From Pseudomonas sp. Choline-02u-1 (GTDB taxonomy: Bacteria; Pseudomonadota; Gammaproteobacteria; Pseudomonadales; Pseudomonadaceae): a DNA stretch of 46,552 nt. The notes beneath the pieces are model-generated. The model had not been told where the DNA came from, made no database searches, and saw nothing but the letters and a program-made list of their open reading frames with translations. Within the stretch, counting starts at the first letter, position 1. Each line of letters starts with the position of its first letter. A program made the translations under genes and the position numbers. The stretch spans positions 1-46,552 of the forward strand of contig NZ_PJBC01000017.1 of NCBI RefSeq assembly GCF_002836515.1, written 5' to 3'. Below, piece by piece: positions 38,577 to 46,552 of this stretch.

Positions 38577-41500
38577 GCGGCGGCGTTAAAAAACTCGGTG
38601 CGGTTGTGGTCGGGGCCGTAGCAGGATTTCTGCAGACCGGTAACCCATGGGGCGCGGTCGCGGGCGCGGCGCTTGCCTTTTACGCAGCCGAGCAGCAAGA
38701 AAAGCTCAACACCAAGTCACCCCTGCGCGACAACGAGCCGTCTGCCCAGACCGTGCGGTCCTCAAAAGCCCCGGTGCGCTTCATCCTTGGGCGCGTTTCC
38801 ACCGGCGGCGTCCTGGTATGGGCGCAGGAGCAGACCGGCGCTCAGGGTGAGGGTGAATGGCTCCACCTGGTATACGTGCTGTGCGAGGGGGCGATCGATG
38901 CCCTCGAAAACATCTACCTCGGCGAGGAAGAGATCGGCGCATTCGGACCGCTGGCCAGCTACGAGCTGGTAGTCAATCCGACTCAAGTGAACGCGTTCCT
39001 GAAGGCCAACTGCCCCGACTGGAAAGACTCGCAGATCGGTCGCGGCCTGTCCTACGTGCGGGTTTCCTTGCGTTACAGCGCGGAGAAGTTTCCATCGGGT
39101 ATCCCCGACACGCGTTTTGTGGTTCGCGGGCGGAATGATATCTACGATCCGCGCACCGGGGCGGCGGGTTACAGCGCAAACACTGCGCTGCATCTGCTCT
39201 GGTTCCTGCGCAACCGCTGCAACGTGCCGGACGATGAAATCGTCTTCGAGACCTTCGCCAGCGCTGCCAACGTCTGCGACGAAGGCGTAACCAATGCCGA
39301 CGGCTCGACGAGCCAGCGGTATCGCACCGGCTGCGTTATCGGCGCGGACGAGCAGCGCACCGGCGTTCTGCAGAAGCTGGAAGCAGCGTCGGGCGGCCAT
39401 CTGATTCGTGTTGGTGGCCGCTGGATGTTCCAGGCTGGCGCCTATTACGGTCCGTACGACTTCGAGATCACCGAGGACATGGTGATCGGCACCGTCACCG
39501 GCAGCACTGAGCCAACCAATGACACAGCAATCAACACCGTGCGCGGCACGTTCATCGATCCGGAACAGTCCTGGACCGAGACGGATTACCCGGAAGTCAG
39601 CGTAGCCGAATGGATCGTTGAGGACGGAGGTGAGGCGGCGGAGACGCTGACCTATTCCTATGTCACCGATCCCTATCAGGCTCAGCGCCTGGCGAACATG
39701 GAACTGCGCCGGCGCCGCGCTGGTGGCGCTATCAGCATCCCGATGAACTTCGCCGGATACAACTGCCGGCCGGGCCGCGTGGTGCGGGTAAATCTCCCGT
39801 CGCTGAACATCCTTGGCGAGTTCATCGTCTCCGACTGGTCGATGGGCGATCGTGAGGGCTGCACGGTTCAGGTAAAGCAGTACGAGCCTGCCATCTTCGA
39901 TGACGCCGTCGGTCAGCCTTACAACCCGATTGGCTTCATCAATCTGCCATCCGGCGGACTGGGCACGCCAACGAATCTCGCGTGGACGCAGGACACCACG
40001 GCTGAGGTGACGCAGGGTGTTCTGTCGTGGACGCCTCCTGCTGGCGTGGTCAAGGAGTACATCGTCATCGTCCGACAGGGCACTACCGCAATTCAGTCGC
40101 ATAACGTTCCTGCGACGTCGACGGAGTGCGCCATCAATGGACTGCCGTCCGGCAACTACACCATGAGCGTGGCGGCCGCCGGCCCCATGGCGCGTTCAGG
40201 TGAGGTGACGATCACCGTCAGCATCAACGGCCCGCCGATTCCGGAAAGCTGTGTTGTGCAGTCGTCGATCGACAACATTGTGCTGATTCCGAGCAACTCT
40301 CAGAACGGACTGAACGGCGGCACGTACGAATACTTCTTCAGCACTTCGCCGACTGCGACCTCGAATGACGCCGAGTACTTGGGTCAGGGGCTTTCTTTTA
40401 CGCACACTGGGCTGGGGTTCTGGAAGAACTACTACTATTTCGTCCGCTCCTCCAATGCGTACGGGAAAAGCTCGTTTCTCTACGTGCCTGCTCAGACCTC
40501 GAACGATGTCTCCGCATACCTGGCCGCTCTTGGTGGGAAAATCACGAAGACGGAGCTGGGGCAGGAGCTCGCTGATGAAATCGACAAGATTCCCGGCCTC
40601 CAGGATCAAATCGACGCGCTCGATGGCCTCTCAGCTTACAAGCCTGACCAGATTTATGAGGCCGGGCAAATGGTGGTCGAAGATGGGCGCATCTACCAAG
40701 CGACCGAGCAGGTGCCGATCAACACCCCACCGCCGAATGCTGACTACTGGCTGGATGTCGGCCAGTCGATCGAAACGGCAAACGGCCTTGCCCAGCAGGT
40801 GGCGACCAATACCACCGAGATCATCGAACTCGACGGAGAGGTTACTGCGCAAGCGACAGCCTTCGAAGCCCTTCGCGCCTCATACCGCGACGAGGACGGC
40901 GCTGGCGATCTCGCGGACGCGATCAAAAGCCACACCAGCACTGCGGCCATCGCTTCCGAATCGAAGGTTCGAGCCTCCGAGAACGAGGCAATGGCAAGGC
41001 GTATAACGACCTTCGACGCAAAAATCGGAGCGAACGCGGCGAACATTACCGAGCTCGAGCAGGTTGTTGTTACAAACCAGCAGGCAACAGCTCAGCAGTT
41101 GACCCAACTGAGCACAACGGTCGGCAATCAAGAGGCGGCGATTGAGCAGAACACGTCAATCGTCAATGACGTGAACGGCAAAATCACCACAAGCTGGTCG
41201 GTGAAGATGCAATACAACTCAGGGACAGGTCAGTACATCGCAGCCGGCATCGGCCTCGGCATCGAGAACACCGGCGCCGGGCTGCAAAGTCAGTTCCTAG
41301 TCAGCGCTGACCGGTTCGCCATCGTCAACACCATCGCCGGCGGCGCGATCTCGGTTCCGTTTGCAGTGCAGGGTGGTCAGGTGTTCATGAACTCGGCGTT
41401 CATCATGGACGGCTCGATCACCAACGCGAAGATCGGCAACTACATCAGCTCTTCTAACTACATCGCCGGCCAGCAAGGCTGGATCCTGAACAAAGACGGC

Positions 41501-41617
41501 ACGCTCGAAATAAACGGCATCGTTCCAGGGCAGGGACGCCTGGTGATCAACTCACTGAACGTCTCGGTCTACGACGCCAACAACGTGCTTCGTGTTCGTC
41601 TCGGCTATCTGGGGTAA
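38573..41617 (+). CDS. Tail tip / host specificity protein (gpJ-like)
   Basis: 1014 residues. The N-terminus has two hydrophobic helices (~6-36), followed by SSKAPVRFILGRVSTGGVLV and the long beta-rich J-like part (to ~450), FN3-like repeats (~460-600, TPTNLAWTQDTTAEVTQGVL), a coiled-coil section with carbohydrate-binding-like YKPDQIYEAGQMVVEDGRIY (~690-710) and a C-terminal fibre head. It probably contacts the host receptor and anchors the side fibres. Overlap with the previous stop (ATGA). Confidence 0.9.
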   Translation: MSGGVKKLGAVVVGAVAGFLQTGNPWGAVAGAALAFYAAEQQEKLNTKSPLRDNEPSAQTVRSSKAPVRFILGRVSTGGVLVWAQEQTGAQGEGEWLHLVYVLCEGAIDALENIYLGEEEIGAFGPLASYELVVNPTQVNAFLKANCPDWKDSQIGRGLSYVRVSLRYSAEKFPSGIPDTRFVVRGRNDIYDPRTGAAGYSANTALHLLWFLRNRCNVPDDEIVFETFASAANVCDEGVTNADGSTSQRYRTGCVIGADEQRTGVLQKLEAASGGHLIRVGGRWMFQAGAYYGPYDFEITEDMVIGTVTGSTEPTNDTAINTVRGTFIDPEQSWTETDYPEVSVAEWIVEDGGEAAETLTYSYVTDPYQAQRLANMELRRRRAGGAISIPMNFAGYNCRPGRVVRVNLPSLNILGEFIVSDWSMGDREGCTVQVKQYEPAIFDDAVGQPYNPIGFINLPSGGLGTPTNLAWTQDTTAEVTQGVLSWTPPAGVVKEYIVIVRQGTTAIQSHNVPATSTECAINGLPSGNYTMSVAAAGPMARSGEVTITVSINGPPIPESCVVQSSIDNIVLIPSNSQNGLNGGTYEYFFSTSPTATSNDAEYLGQGLSFTHTGLGFWKNYYYFVRSSNAYGKSSFLYVPAQTSNDVSAYLAALGGKITKTELGQELADEIDKIPGLQDQIDALDGLSAYKPDQIYEAGQMVVEDGRIYQATEQVPINTPPPNADYWLDVGQSIETANGLAQQVATNTTEIIELDGEVTAQATAFEALRASYRDEDGAGDLADAIKSHTSTAAIASESKVRASENEAMARRITTFDAKIGANAANITELEQVVVTNQQATAQQLTQLSTTVGNQEAAIEQNTSIVNDVNGKITTSWSVKMQYNSGTGQYIAAGIGLGIENTGAGLQSQFLVSADRFAIVNTIAGGAISVPFAVQGGQVFMNSAFIMDGSITNAKIGNYISSSNYIAGQQGWILNKDGTLEINGIVPGQGRLVINSLNVSVYDANNVLRVRLGYLG

Positions 41618-41620
41618 TCA

Positions 41621-41977
41621 ATGGCGCTATTTGGACTGCGTGTCTTTAACGAGAGCGGTCAGCTCGCTATGGACACCAACAGCTTCACCTATCAGGTGAT
41701 CTGGCAGGGCGTGATTGACTTCAGCGGGACTGTGCCCAGTTACACACTGAACATCCCTGGCTTCAATCCTGCTACTTGCGTATTCATGATCATCCCGACG
41801 AGAGCACAGGACGTGCAGCCAGCCGAAGGAGACGGCGCTGCGAACCAGAAATCATACCCATTCGTTACGACGTCAGCTGGGCAGGTTGTTGTTCTGCCCA
41901 AAAACCCGTCTTCCAGTGCCGGTACGATTCAATCGCGGGTCGTCGCAAAGGCGTACGCGATCAGGTATTCGACATGA
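41621..41977 (+). CDS. Tail tip-associated protein (118 aa)
   Basis: 118 residues, beta-rich: MALFGLRVFNESGQLAMDTN, YQVIWQGVIDFSGTVPSYTL. Follows the J-like gene by 3 bp. The motif GLR-x-x-(N/D)-x-SG-x-L-x-x-D recurs in the next protein (GLRLWDPSGALCYDSG), so both likely use the same module. Function unknown; probably a tip decoration. Confidence 0.72.
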   Translation: MALFGLRVFNESGQLAMDTNSFTYQVIWQGVIDFSGTVPSYTLNIPGFNPATCVFMIIPTRAQDVQPAEGDGAANQKSYPFVTTSAGQVVVLPKNPSSSAGTIQSRVVAKAYAIRYST

Positions 41978-42636
41978 GCTATGGATTCCAGAGCATTAAT
42001 GACAATGCTTTCGTGCAAATCGACTCGGAGGCTCCACGGCTTTGCATGCTGACGCGAGGATCATACTCAGGGACGGCCAATGCCACGGCAACGTTCTCCC
42101 GAGCAATAACGAGCCAAGATCCGCCGCTTGTTTTCATACGGCCTGATCAGACGGGAGTAATTCAGGTTCCATATACAGTCTGGTTCACCGGAGGCCCGGG
42201 CAATTGGACGGGGTTTTCAATGAACGCCTCCAAGGTCAACGAATCGTTGAGCGGGCAGTACTTCGTAGCAGCTTGGACTTCTATGGGCACTGCTGCATAT
42301 GGGCTTCGCCTATGGGACCCAAGCGGCGCGCTTTGCTACGACAGCGGAGCCCCGGCGGTCATCGTGACCTTTGCAGCAGGGGACTGGACATACATCGGGA
42401 CAGAGCAGCTGAGCGTGGGCCGTCGCTATATCTGGGCGATCAATAAAGCGCTTGGAGCTGGCGAGTATGTTTCTCTCAACCCTTTCACCATGAGCTGTCA
42501 TAGCGAAGGTTCGGGAGGCAGTTGCGCGCTCGGCGTCGACTACGCCAACGGGCGAATCATGATGTACAGCCTCGCATTCACCGCCTGGACCAATCAGGGC
42601 CATCGCCCATTCCTCTGCGCCAAATTGCTGGCCTGA
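41974..42636 (+). CDS. Tail tip-associated protein (220 aa)
   Basis: 220 residues. N-terminal half (SYGFQSINDNAFVQIDSEAP, LTRGSYSGTANATATFS) and C-terminal half containing AAYGLRLWDPSGALCYDSG, the module of the preceding gene. ATG 41,974 overlaps the previous stop. Probably attached to the tail tip; no function known. Confidence 0.72.
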   Translation: MSYGFQSINDNAFVQIDSEAPRLCMLTRGSYSGTANATATFSRAITSQDPPLVFIRPDQTGVIQVPYTVWFTGGPGNWTGFSMNASKVNESLSGQYFVAAWTSMGTAAYGLRLWDPSGALCYDSGAPAVIVTFAAGDWTYIGTEQLSVGRRYIWAINKALGAGEYVSLNPFTMSCHSEGSGGSCALGVDYANGRIMMYSLAFTAWTNQGHRPFLCAKLLA

Positions 42637-42660
42637 CCCTTTCATTTTTGGAGATACACA

Positions 42661-43614
42661 ATGCCCTGGTACAAGACGGGAACGGTCTCTGTCACCCAAA
42701 ATTCTAATGCCGTGATCGGCACAGGCACTGCTTTCATTGCCAACAGCCGGGTCGGTGATGGTTTTCGCGGGCCGGACGGTCGCTGGTATGAGGTGACCAA
42801 CATCGCCAGCAACACTGCATTGTCGATCGCTCCGAACTACGAAGGCCCGACAGTGGCTGGCGGTTTTTACTCAATCATGCCGGTGCAGGGCTACCAGAAG
42901 GACCTGTCCGACCAGGTGCGCACCATCCTCAATAACTACGGGGAGAAGCTGGCGGCGCTCGGCACCACTGGCAACTACGACATTTTGCCGGCCAGCAAGG
43001 GCGGTACCGGAATCGACGATCTTTCAATTTTCATTGAGGGATTGTTGAGTGCTGCCGATGCGAGCGCTGCGCGATCAACCCTTGGCGCGGCCAAATCGGG
43101 CGCCAACAGCGACATCAACTCCCTGTCGGCTCTGACCACAGCGCTTTCTGTGGCCCAAGGCGGAACCGGCGGTAAGAATGCTCCTGACGCTCGCACCGGG
43201 CTTGGGCTGGGAACTGCTGCTGTAGCGGCAGTGCTTGGCACGGTCTCACAAAACGCCGGCGTTCCTACTGGTGCAATTTTTGAATCCGGCTCGAGCAGCG
43301 CCGGGTCATGGGTGAAGTTCGCGTCAGGTCTGATGATCACTGCGCAATATCTTAGCCTCACCCCCGGCTGGTCTGCAGTGGCAGCGAACCGCTTTTCCGG
43401 GCCAATAGTCGGCAATATGCCCGCATTGTTTTCCGCCGCACCGCTGCTTTTTGTTCAAGTGCGAGACCCTTCTGCAGCGGGACGTGCAGCATGGTGCCCC
43501 TTGGCAGAAGCCACCAATGGCAACACGTTCAGTCTGTTTCTCGCCTCCCCGGCATCGTCGACTGTTACTTCGAGCGTGGCATTCAATATTTTTTCGATTG
43601 GGAGATGGTTCTGA
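42661..43614 (+). CDS. Tail fibre protein
   Basis: 317 residues. N-terminus MPWYKTGTVSVTQNSNAVIG, GTAFIANSRVGDGFRGPDG is the usual base of Pseudomonas tail fibres; repeats of the type ASKGGTGIDDLS and VAQGGTGGKNAPDARTGLGL follow. The short C-terminal knob (~225-317) should bind the receptor. GGAGATACACA precedes the ATG. Followed by fibre assembly-type genes. Confidence 0.88.
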   Translation: MPWYKTGTVSVTQNSNAVIGTGTAFIANSRVGDGFRGPDGRWYEVTNIASNTALSIAPNYEGPTVAGGFYSIMPVQGYQKDLSDQVRTILNNYGEKLAALGTTGNYDILPASKGGTGIDDLSIFIEGLLSAADASAARSTLGAAKSGANSDINSLSALTTALSVAQGGTGGKNAPDARTGLGLGTAAVAAVLGTVSQNAGVPTGAIFESGSSSAGSWVKFASGLMITAQYLSLTPGWSAVAANRFSGPIVGNMPALFSAAPLLFVQVRDPSAAGRAAWCPLAEATNGNTFSLFLASPASSTVTSSVAFNIFSIGRWF

Positions 43615-43943
43615 TGAGGATTGATCTGCAACCCATCCGTAGTGACGCCGAACTGAGCGTTGTCCGCATCGGTGACGCGCTTGTGGTAAACGGCGAGACC
43701 TTCGATTTTTCCCCCATTCAAGAGGGCGATACCTTGCCGGCCACGGCGATCAGCTCATCCTGGTTCGCGGGACAGGTTGATCGAAAGAGCGGGGAGCTTG
43801 AGATCACAATCTTCCTTCCGCTACCCATCAATTTCAGTCCAGAGCAGGCGTACCCGGAACCTTTACTGAGTGTTCCTGAGGGTGTGGTGAGTTTGCCGCA
43901 ACCACTGGCGGATCCAGAGCAACCCACGGAGGCAGCCAAGTGA
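43614..43943 (+). CDS. Tail fibre-associated protein (109 aa)
   Basis: 109 residues (MRIDLQPIRSDAELSVVRIG ... Pro-rich tail ending PEQPTEAAK). ATG shares its A with the fibre stop (TGATG). Small proteins of this type follow Pseudomonas fibre genes and may aid assembly; I do not recognise a defined family. Confidence 0.72.
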   Translation: MRIDLQPIRSDAELSVVRIGDALVVNGETFDFSPIQEGDTLPATAISSSWFAGQVDRKSGELEITIFLPLPINFSPEQAYPEPLLSVPEGVVSLPQPLADPEQPTEAAK

Positions 43944-44305
43944 ATATCGATTGGAGCAAATTGATCACCAAGGCGATGAAGGATGCTGTTCAGGCTGCCG
44001 AAGCGCTGGCGCTGGCAAAAGCTGAGCTCGCCGCGCGCAACAGTACAGCGGTGTCGCAGATTGCCCGCATTCAGGATCGAATCGACACGATCGGATTCGG
44101 TATCGAAGTGGGAGAGGCGACGGCTGAGGATGAGGCAGAGCAGGCCGCGTTGCTGGTCACGCTCAAAGCGTGGAAAACCTATAAGTTCGCGCTGGGCAAG
44201 GTGACCGTTCAGCCTACCTGGTATCAAGCGCCGGTATGGCCAGCCGAACCACCGATCCCGGAAATCATCGCCGCGCCTTTGCTTAGCGGCCCCGACGCAG
44301 CCTGA
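43940..44305 (+). CDS. Tail fibre assembly protein-like (121 aa)
   Basis: 121 residues: helical first two thirds, then LKAWKTYKFALGKVTVQPTW and a Pro/Trp-rich end (QAPVWPAEPPIP), similar to the end of Caudo_TAP fibre chaperones. The start is a GTG overlapping the previous stop (GTGA). A terminator follows. Confidence 0.75.
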   Translation: MNIDWSKLITKAMKDAVQAAEALALAKAELAARNSTAVSQIARIQDRIDTIGFGIEVGEATAEDEAEQAALLVTLKAWKTYKFALGKVTVQPTWYQAPVWPAEPPIPEIIAAPLLSGPDAA

Positions 44306-44321
44306 GCCGCATCGAACACCG

Positions 44322-44349
44322 AAACCCGCCATCGAGCGGGATTTTTTTT
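44322..44349 (+). terminator. Rho-independent terminator after the fibre genes
   Basis: CCCGC CATCGA GCGGG A then eight T. Confidence 0.85.
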
Positions 44350-44364
44350 GCCTGGAGAAAAGTG

Positions 44365-44787
44365 ATGCCAGTAACCGAGAAAGACCGAGACATCCTCGCC
44401 CACACGATCTGGGGCGAAGCGCGCGGAGAAGGAACGGCCGGCCAGATCGCCGTCGCTTGGACGATCCGCAACCGTGTGTTTGATGGGAGGGAAAAGTCGT
44501 GGTGGGGTGAAGGTTACGCGAGCGTGTGCCAAAAGCCGTGGCAGTTCAGCTGCTGGAATAAGACCGACCCGAACTATCAGTTCCTGATCGGCGTGAAGCA
44601 GATCCCGTTCCGCGAGCTGGCGCAGTGCCGCATCGCTGCTGACCAGGTGATCGATGGCAAGGTGCCGGACCCTACCGGCGGGGCCACCCACTACTACGCC
44701 ACCAGCATCAAGGCGCCGGCATGGGCGGCGAAGGCCAAGCAGACACTCCAGCTCGGTCACCACATCTTCTTCAAGGATGTTCCTTGA
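44365..44787 (+). CDS. Endolysin, SleB-like cell wall hydrolase
   Basis: 140 residues. The Hydrolase_2/SleB domain is clear: HTIWGEARGEGTAGQIAVAW with catalytic-type Glu18, NRVFDGREKSWWGEGYASVC, PWQFSCWN, then ATHYYATSIKAPAWA. It would cut peptidoglycan in lysis (or at entry). GGAG lies 7 nt ahead of ATG 44,365. No signal peptide, so it needs the holin encoded 25 kb upstream. Confidence 0.9.
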   Translation: MPVTEKDRDILAHTIWGEARGEGTAGQIAVAWTIRNRVFDGREKSWWGEGYASVCQKPWQFSCWNKTDPNYQFLIGVKQIPFRELAQCRIAADQVIDGKVPDPTGGATHYYATSIKAPAWAAKAKQTLQLGHHIFFKDVP

Positions 44788-44807
44788 TCAAATGCGGACG
44801 AGCAGCT

Positions 44808-44853
44808 CTTACATAGAAGGCGTATCAGCATAGAATGCTGTCTGCCCATACAG
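44808..44853 (+). promoter_or_regulatory. LexA-controlled promoter of the UmuD'-like gene
   Basis: CTTACA (44,808-44,813) and TAGAAT (44,831-44,836) are 17 bp apart; directly after lies CTGTCTGCCCATACAG (44,838-44,853), an SOS box CTG-N10-CAG covering the start of transcription. Confidence 0.8.
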
Positions 44854-44866
44854 CCCTGAGCCGACC

Positions 44867-45211
44867 ATGAACGCCCCCGACCATCTCGAAATTTCCCTCG
44901 ATCAATTACTGAACATTCGAGCCCCCGGTACTTACTTGGTGATGTGCGAGGGCGACAGCATGAAAGGCGCCGGCGTTTTCAGCGGCGATTTGCTGGTGGT
45001 GGACAAAGGACGAGAGGCAGTTGCCGGTAACATGGTCATAGGCGTAATCAACCAGGAACCAGCAGTGAAGTTCCTCATCTACGTGCATGGCCGGCCTGTC
45101 CTGAGGTCGGCCAGCAGTGGCTACCCGGATCGACACATTCTCGAAGGCGACACGTTTGAAGTGTGGGGCGTGGTCACTCACAGTATTCGTGATCACGGGC
45201 AATCCGCTTAA
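44867..45211 (+). CDS. UmuD'-like (HumD-like) S24 protein, SOS-controlled
   Basis: 114 residues. LDQLLNIRAPGTYLVMCEGD aligns by eye with the part of UmuD just after its cleavage site; catalytic Ser31 (GDSM) and Lys68 (PAVKFL) keep UmuD's 37-residue spacing (Ser60/Lys97). The N-terminal segment with the Cys-Gly cleavage site is absent, so it is made directly in the active UmuD' form, as phage P1 HumD is. It could pair with host UmuC/ImuB-type polymerases or other partners in SOS. No umuC follows. A LexA box lies 13 bp before the ATG. The 3' end overlaps the convergent integrase gene by 4 bp. Confidence 0.88.
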   Translation: MNAPDHLEISLDQLLNIRAPGTYLVMCEGDSMKGAGVFSGDLLVVDKGREAVAGNMVIGVINQEPAVKFLIYVHGRPVLRSASSGYPDRHILEGDTFEVWGVVTHSIRDHGQSA

Positions 45212-46386
45212 GCTCGCTCGGGCGTTACCAGATCAGCCCACTCCTGCATCATTGACCGTCGCTGTTCGAGATAGGAAGCGTGGTTGTAAACGTCACGGAT
45301 GAAGCTGCTGTCTGCGTGCGCAAGCTGACGCTCGATCCAGTCTCGGTTATAGCCCCTCCCGTTCATCTCGGTTGAAAAGAGATGGCGGAAACCGTGTGGA
45401 GACTGCTTTCCGGTCAGGCCGCAGGCATCCAGGACGTTGTTGGCGTAGTTGGTGCCGATCGGCATCGTCGAGTCACTGCGATTGACGAAAACGTAACGAA
45501 GGTGGCCCGTGATGGGCAGCATTGCTTTTAAGAGATCGACCGCTTGAGTAGGCAGAGGCACCGAGTGGTCTCTGCGCATTTTCATTTTGGCGGCGGGGGT
45601 CGTCCATACGGCAGCATCGAGATCGATCTCCGACCATTCGGCGCGACGGACCTCTCCCGGGCGGGACGCGGTGTAGATCATCAACATGAATGCCGCTCGA
45701 AGCTGCTGGCCTGATGATGATTCTTGAACAGCCGCTATCGTTTTCGGCATTTCGCTGAATGGCAGGAAGGGGTGAGGCTTGTGCTGGCCCATGCGCTCAG
45801 TGACTGCGTGCATCTCTGCGGTAGGGTTTACGTCGATCAACCCAATTGCAATGGCATAGCTGAAAACCTGGCCTGTTCGCTGACGCACCTTGACGGCAGT
45901 GGCCACCGAGCCGCGCTTCTCAATCTTGCGTATCAAGCTGATGACGTCAGCGCGCTTGATGGAGTCGATCTGCCGTGTGCCGAACACCGGCAGTACATCC
46001 AGCTCCATCAGGTTGCTGATGATTCGGTATGTCCCAGGCGAAATATTCCCCCTCCTGAATGCCAGCCACTCGTCGTATACGCGACGAAAGGTTCGACCCC
46101 CGGCCTCGATCATCTCGGCCTTCTTCTCCCTTCTCGAATTGCGCGGGTCAATCCCGCTGGCAATGTCTTCCCGTGCGGCGTCTCGACGCGCGCGCGCTTC
46201 CTTTAGGCCTGTATCCGGGTAAGTCCCGAATGAAATCCGCGCCTGTTTACCAAGCCAAGTGAATCGAAAGTGCCAGCTTTTTATGCCGCTGGTGGCTATA
46301 TAGAGGGAAAGCCCAAGGGAGTCGGCGATCGTGTATGCCTTGTCCTTCGGCTTGGCCTGCCTGGCCGCAGTGTCCGAGATTGCCAC
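45208..46386 (-). CDS. int: Tyrosine integrase (P4 type)
   Basis: 392 residues. N-terminal DUF4102 arm-binding domain (~1-85, SWHFRFTWLGKQARISFGTY), core-binding domain (~100-190), and catalytic domain with Arg242 (TASRPGEVRRAEW), Lys ~267, His331-x-x-Arg334 (HGFRH), His357 (LAH) and nucleophile Tyr372 (ASYLEQR). It inserts and, with the AlpA-type protein, excises the prophage. The start is GTG 46,386 with AGAGGA 8 nt upstream. A TGTACT element lies between the ribosome site and the start, suggesting self-control. Confidence 0.95.
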   Translation of the reverse strand: MAISDTAARQAKPKDKAYTIADSLGLSLYIATSGIKSWHFRFTWLGKQARISFGTYPDTGLKEARARRDAAREDIASGIDPRNSRREKKAEMIEAGGRTFRRVYDEWLAFRRGNISPGTYRIISNLMELDVLPVFGTRQIDSIKRADVISLIRKIEKRGSVATAVKVRQRTGQVFSYAIAIGLIDVNPTAEMHAVTERMGQHKPHPFLPFSEMPKTIAAVQESSSGQQLRAAFMLMIYTASRPGEVRRAEWSEIDLDAAVWTTPAAKMKMRRDHSVPLPTQAVDLLKAMLPITGHLRYVFVNRSDSTMPIGTNYANNVLDACGLTGKQSPHGFRHLFSTEMNGRGYNRDWIERQLAHADSSFIRDVYNHASYLEQRRSMMQEWADLVTPERA

Positions 46387-46387
46387 T

Positions 46388-46432
46388 AGTACATCCTCTG
46401 CTTTCTGATCTCAATGTACTGGATGATGTACT
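46388..46432. repeat. TGTACT repeats upstream of int (candidate arm sites)
   Basis: TGTACT at 46,415-46,420 and 46,427-46,432 (12 bp apart, same as at the left end) and AGTACA at 46,388-46,393. TCAATGTACTG is shared with the left end (81-91). Confidence 0.5.
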
Positions 46433-46552
46433 AAGTCTTTGCCACTGGGAAGGTATCGCACGGTACAGCTTGGTACGTGAGCATCGTGTAAAGCAGCGCT
46501 TTTGTGGGGAGTTGTGAAACGGAGGGGTTTTAGGCGGGAGGCTACCGTGGAA
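46433..46552. other. Right flank without recognised gene
   Basis: 120 bp after the integrase promoter region. No gene, tRNA or clear attachment core was found; it should contain attR and may include host DNA. Confidence 0.4.

Noticed and set aside
1..46441. TCTTTG (1-6 and 46,436-46,441) or CACGGTA (15-21 and 46,459-46,465) as attachment core
   Set aside because: 6-7 bp matches are expected by chance in this much sequence; no longer direct repeat was found at the ends.
12..46552. TTCCACGGTA at 12-21 and its reverse complement at the last 10 bases (46,543-46,552) as terminal inverted repeats
   Set aside because: Only 10 bp, not at the very left end, and the element is an integrase-type prophage, not a transposable phage; probably chance.
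1..46552. CRISPR arrays, rRNA genes, insertion sequences
   Set aside because: None seen: no regularly spaced direct repeats, no transposase reading frame and no rRNA-like sequence.

Overview
This window looks like a complete or nearly complete lambda-like (siphovirus-type) prophage of a Pseudomonas. That assignment is from memory of protein families, with no database search: GC-rich DNA, DUF1654, DUF4055 portal, AlpA-type excisionase, P4-type integrase, a DUF1376/DnaC replication pair and NinB/NinG are all typical of Pseudomonas temperate phages. No clearly bacterial gene is seen at either end. The attachment core was not identified.

Layout. Positions 81-11,550 are a leftward early arm, read from a left promoter near 11,558-11,586: many small genes, a Redβ-like annealing protein, a YqaJ exonuclease, an orphan DNA methyltransferase and an AlpA excisionase. 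An AT-rich cargo gene of the putative AbiC family sits inside it on the opposite strand. Positions 11,560-13,030 are the immunity region: CI-type repressor (leftward), Cro/YdaS-type regulator (rightward), six copies of a 15-bp operator split 3+3 over the left and right promoters, and a DUF1654 gene under a LexA box. Positions 13,030-18,690 are the rightward early arm: RHH proteins, a Rha/KilAC antirepressor, DUF1376 initiator-like protein with an iteron-like cluster, DnaC-like loader, NinB, NinG and a candidate late regulator. Positions 18,700-20,180 hold a likely late promoter followed by terminators, then holin and spanins. Then come an Acb2-like cyclic-nucleotide sponge (anti-CBASS/anti-Thoeris), a proteasome/HslV-like Ntn hydrolase, terminase, portal, head, neck and tail genes to 44.3 kb, a SleB-type endolysin, a LexA-controlled UmuD'-like gene, and the leftward integrase at the right end.

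How the parts work together. CI would hold both early promoters through shared operators; SOS cleavage of LexA would release DUF1654 (candidate antirepressor) and the UmuD'-like protein. A second, P22 ImmI-like module (two ribbon-helix-helix repressors, three shared operators and a P22_AR_N antirepressor) is inserted inside the tail operon between the frameshifted tail chaperone and the tape measure gene, next to a membrane zinc-ribbon protein. The phage therefore seems to carry three layers of lysogeny control, a lysogen-protecting Abi gene and an anti-defence sponge.

Beyond genes, the most unusual parts are a ~330-nt structured leader at 10,059-10,382 with a tRNA T-arm-like motif inside a near-perfect inverted repeat, an 18-bp palindrome-containing repeat present in opposite orientation at 13.87 and 20.21 kb, and a lambda-identical G_GGA_AAG slippery heptamer. 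All functional statements are from sequence reading and remembered families only.
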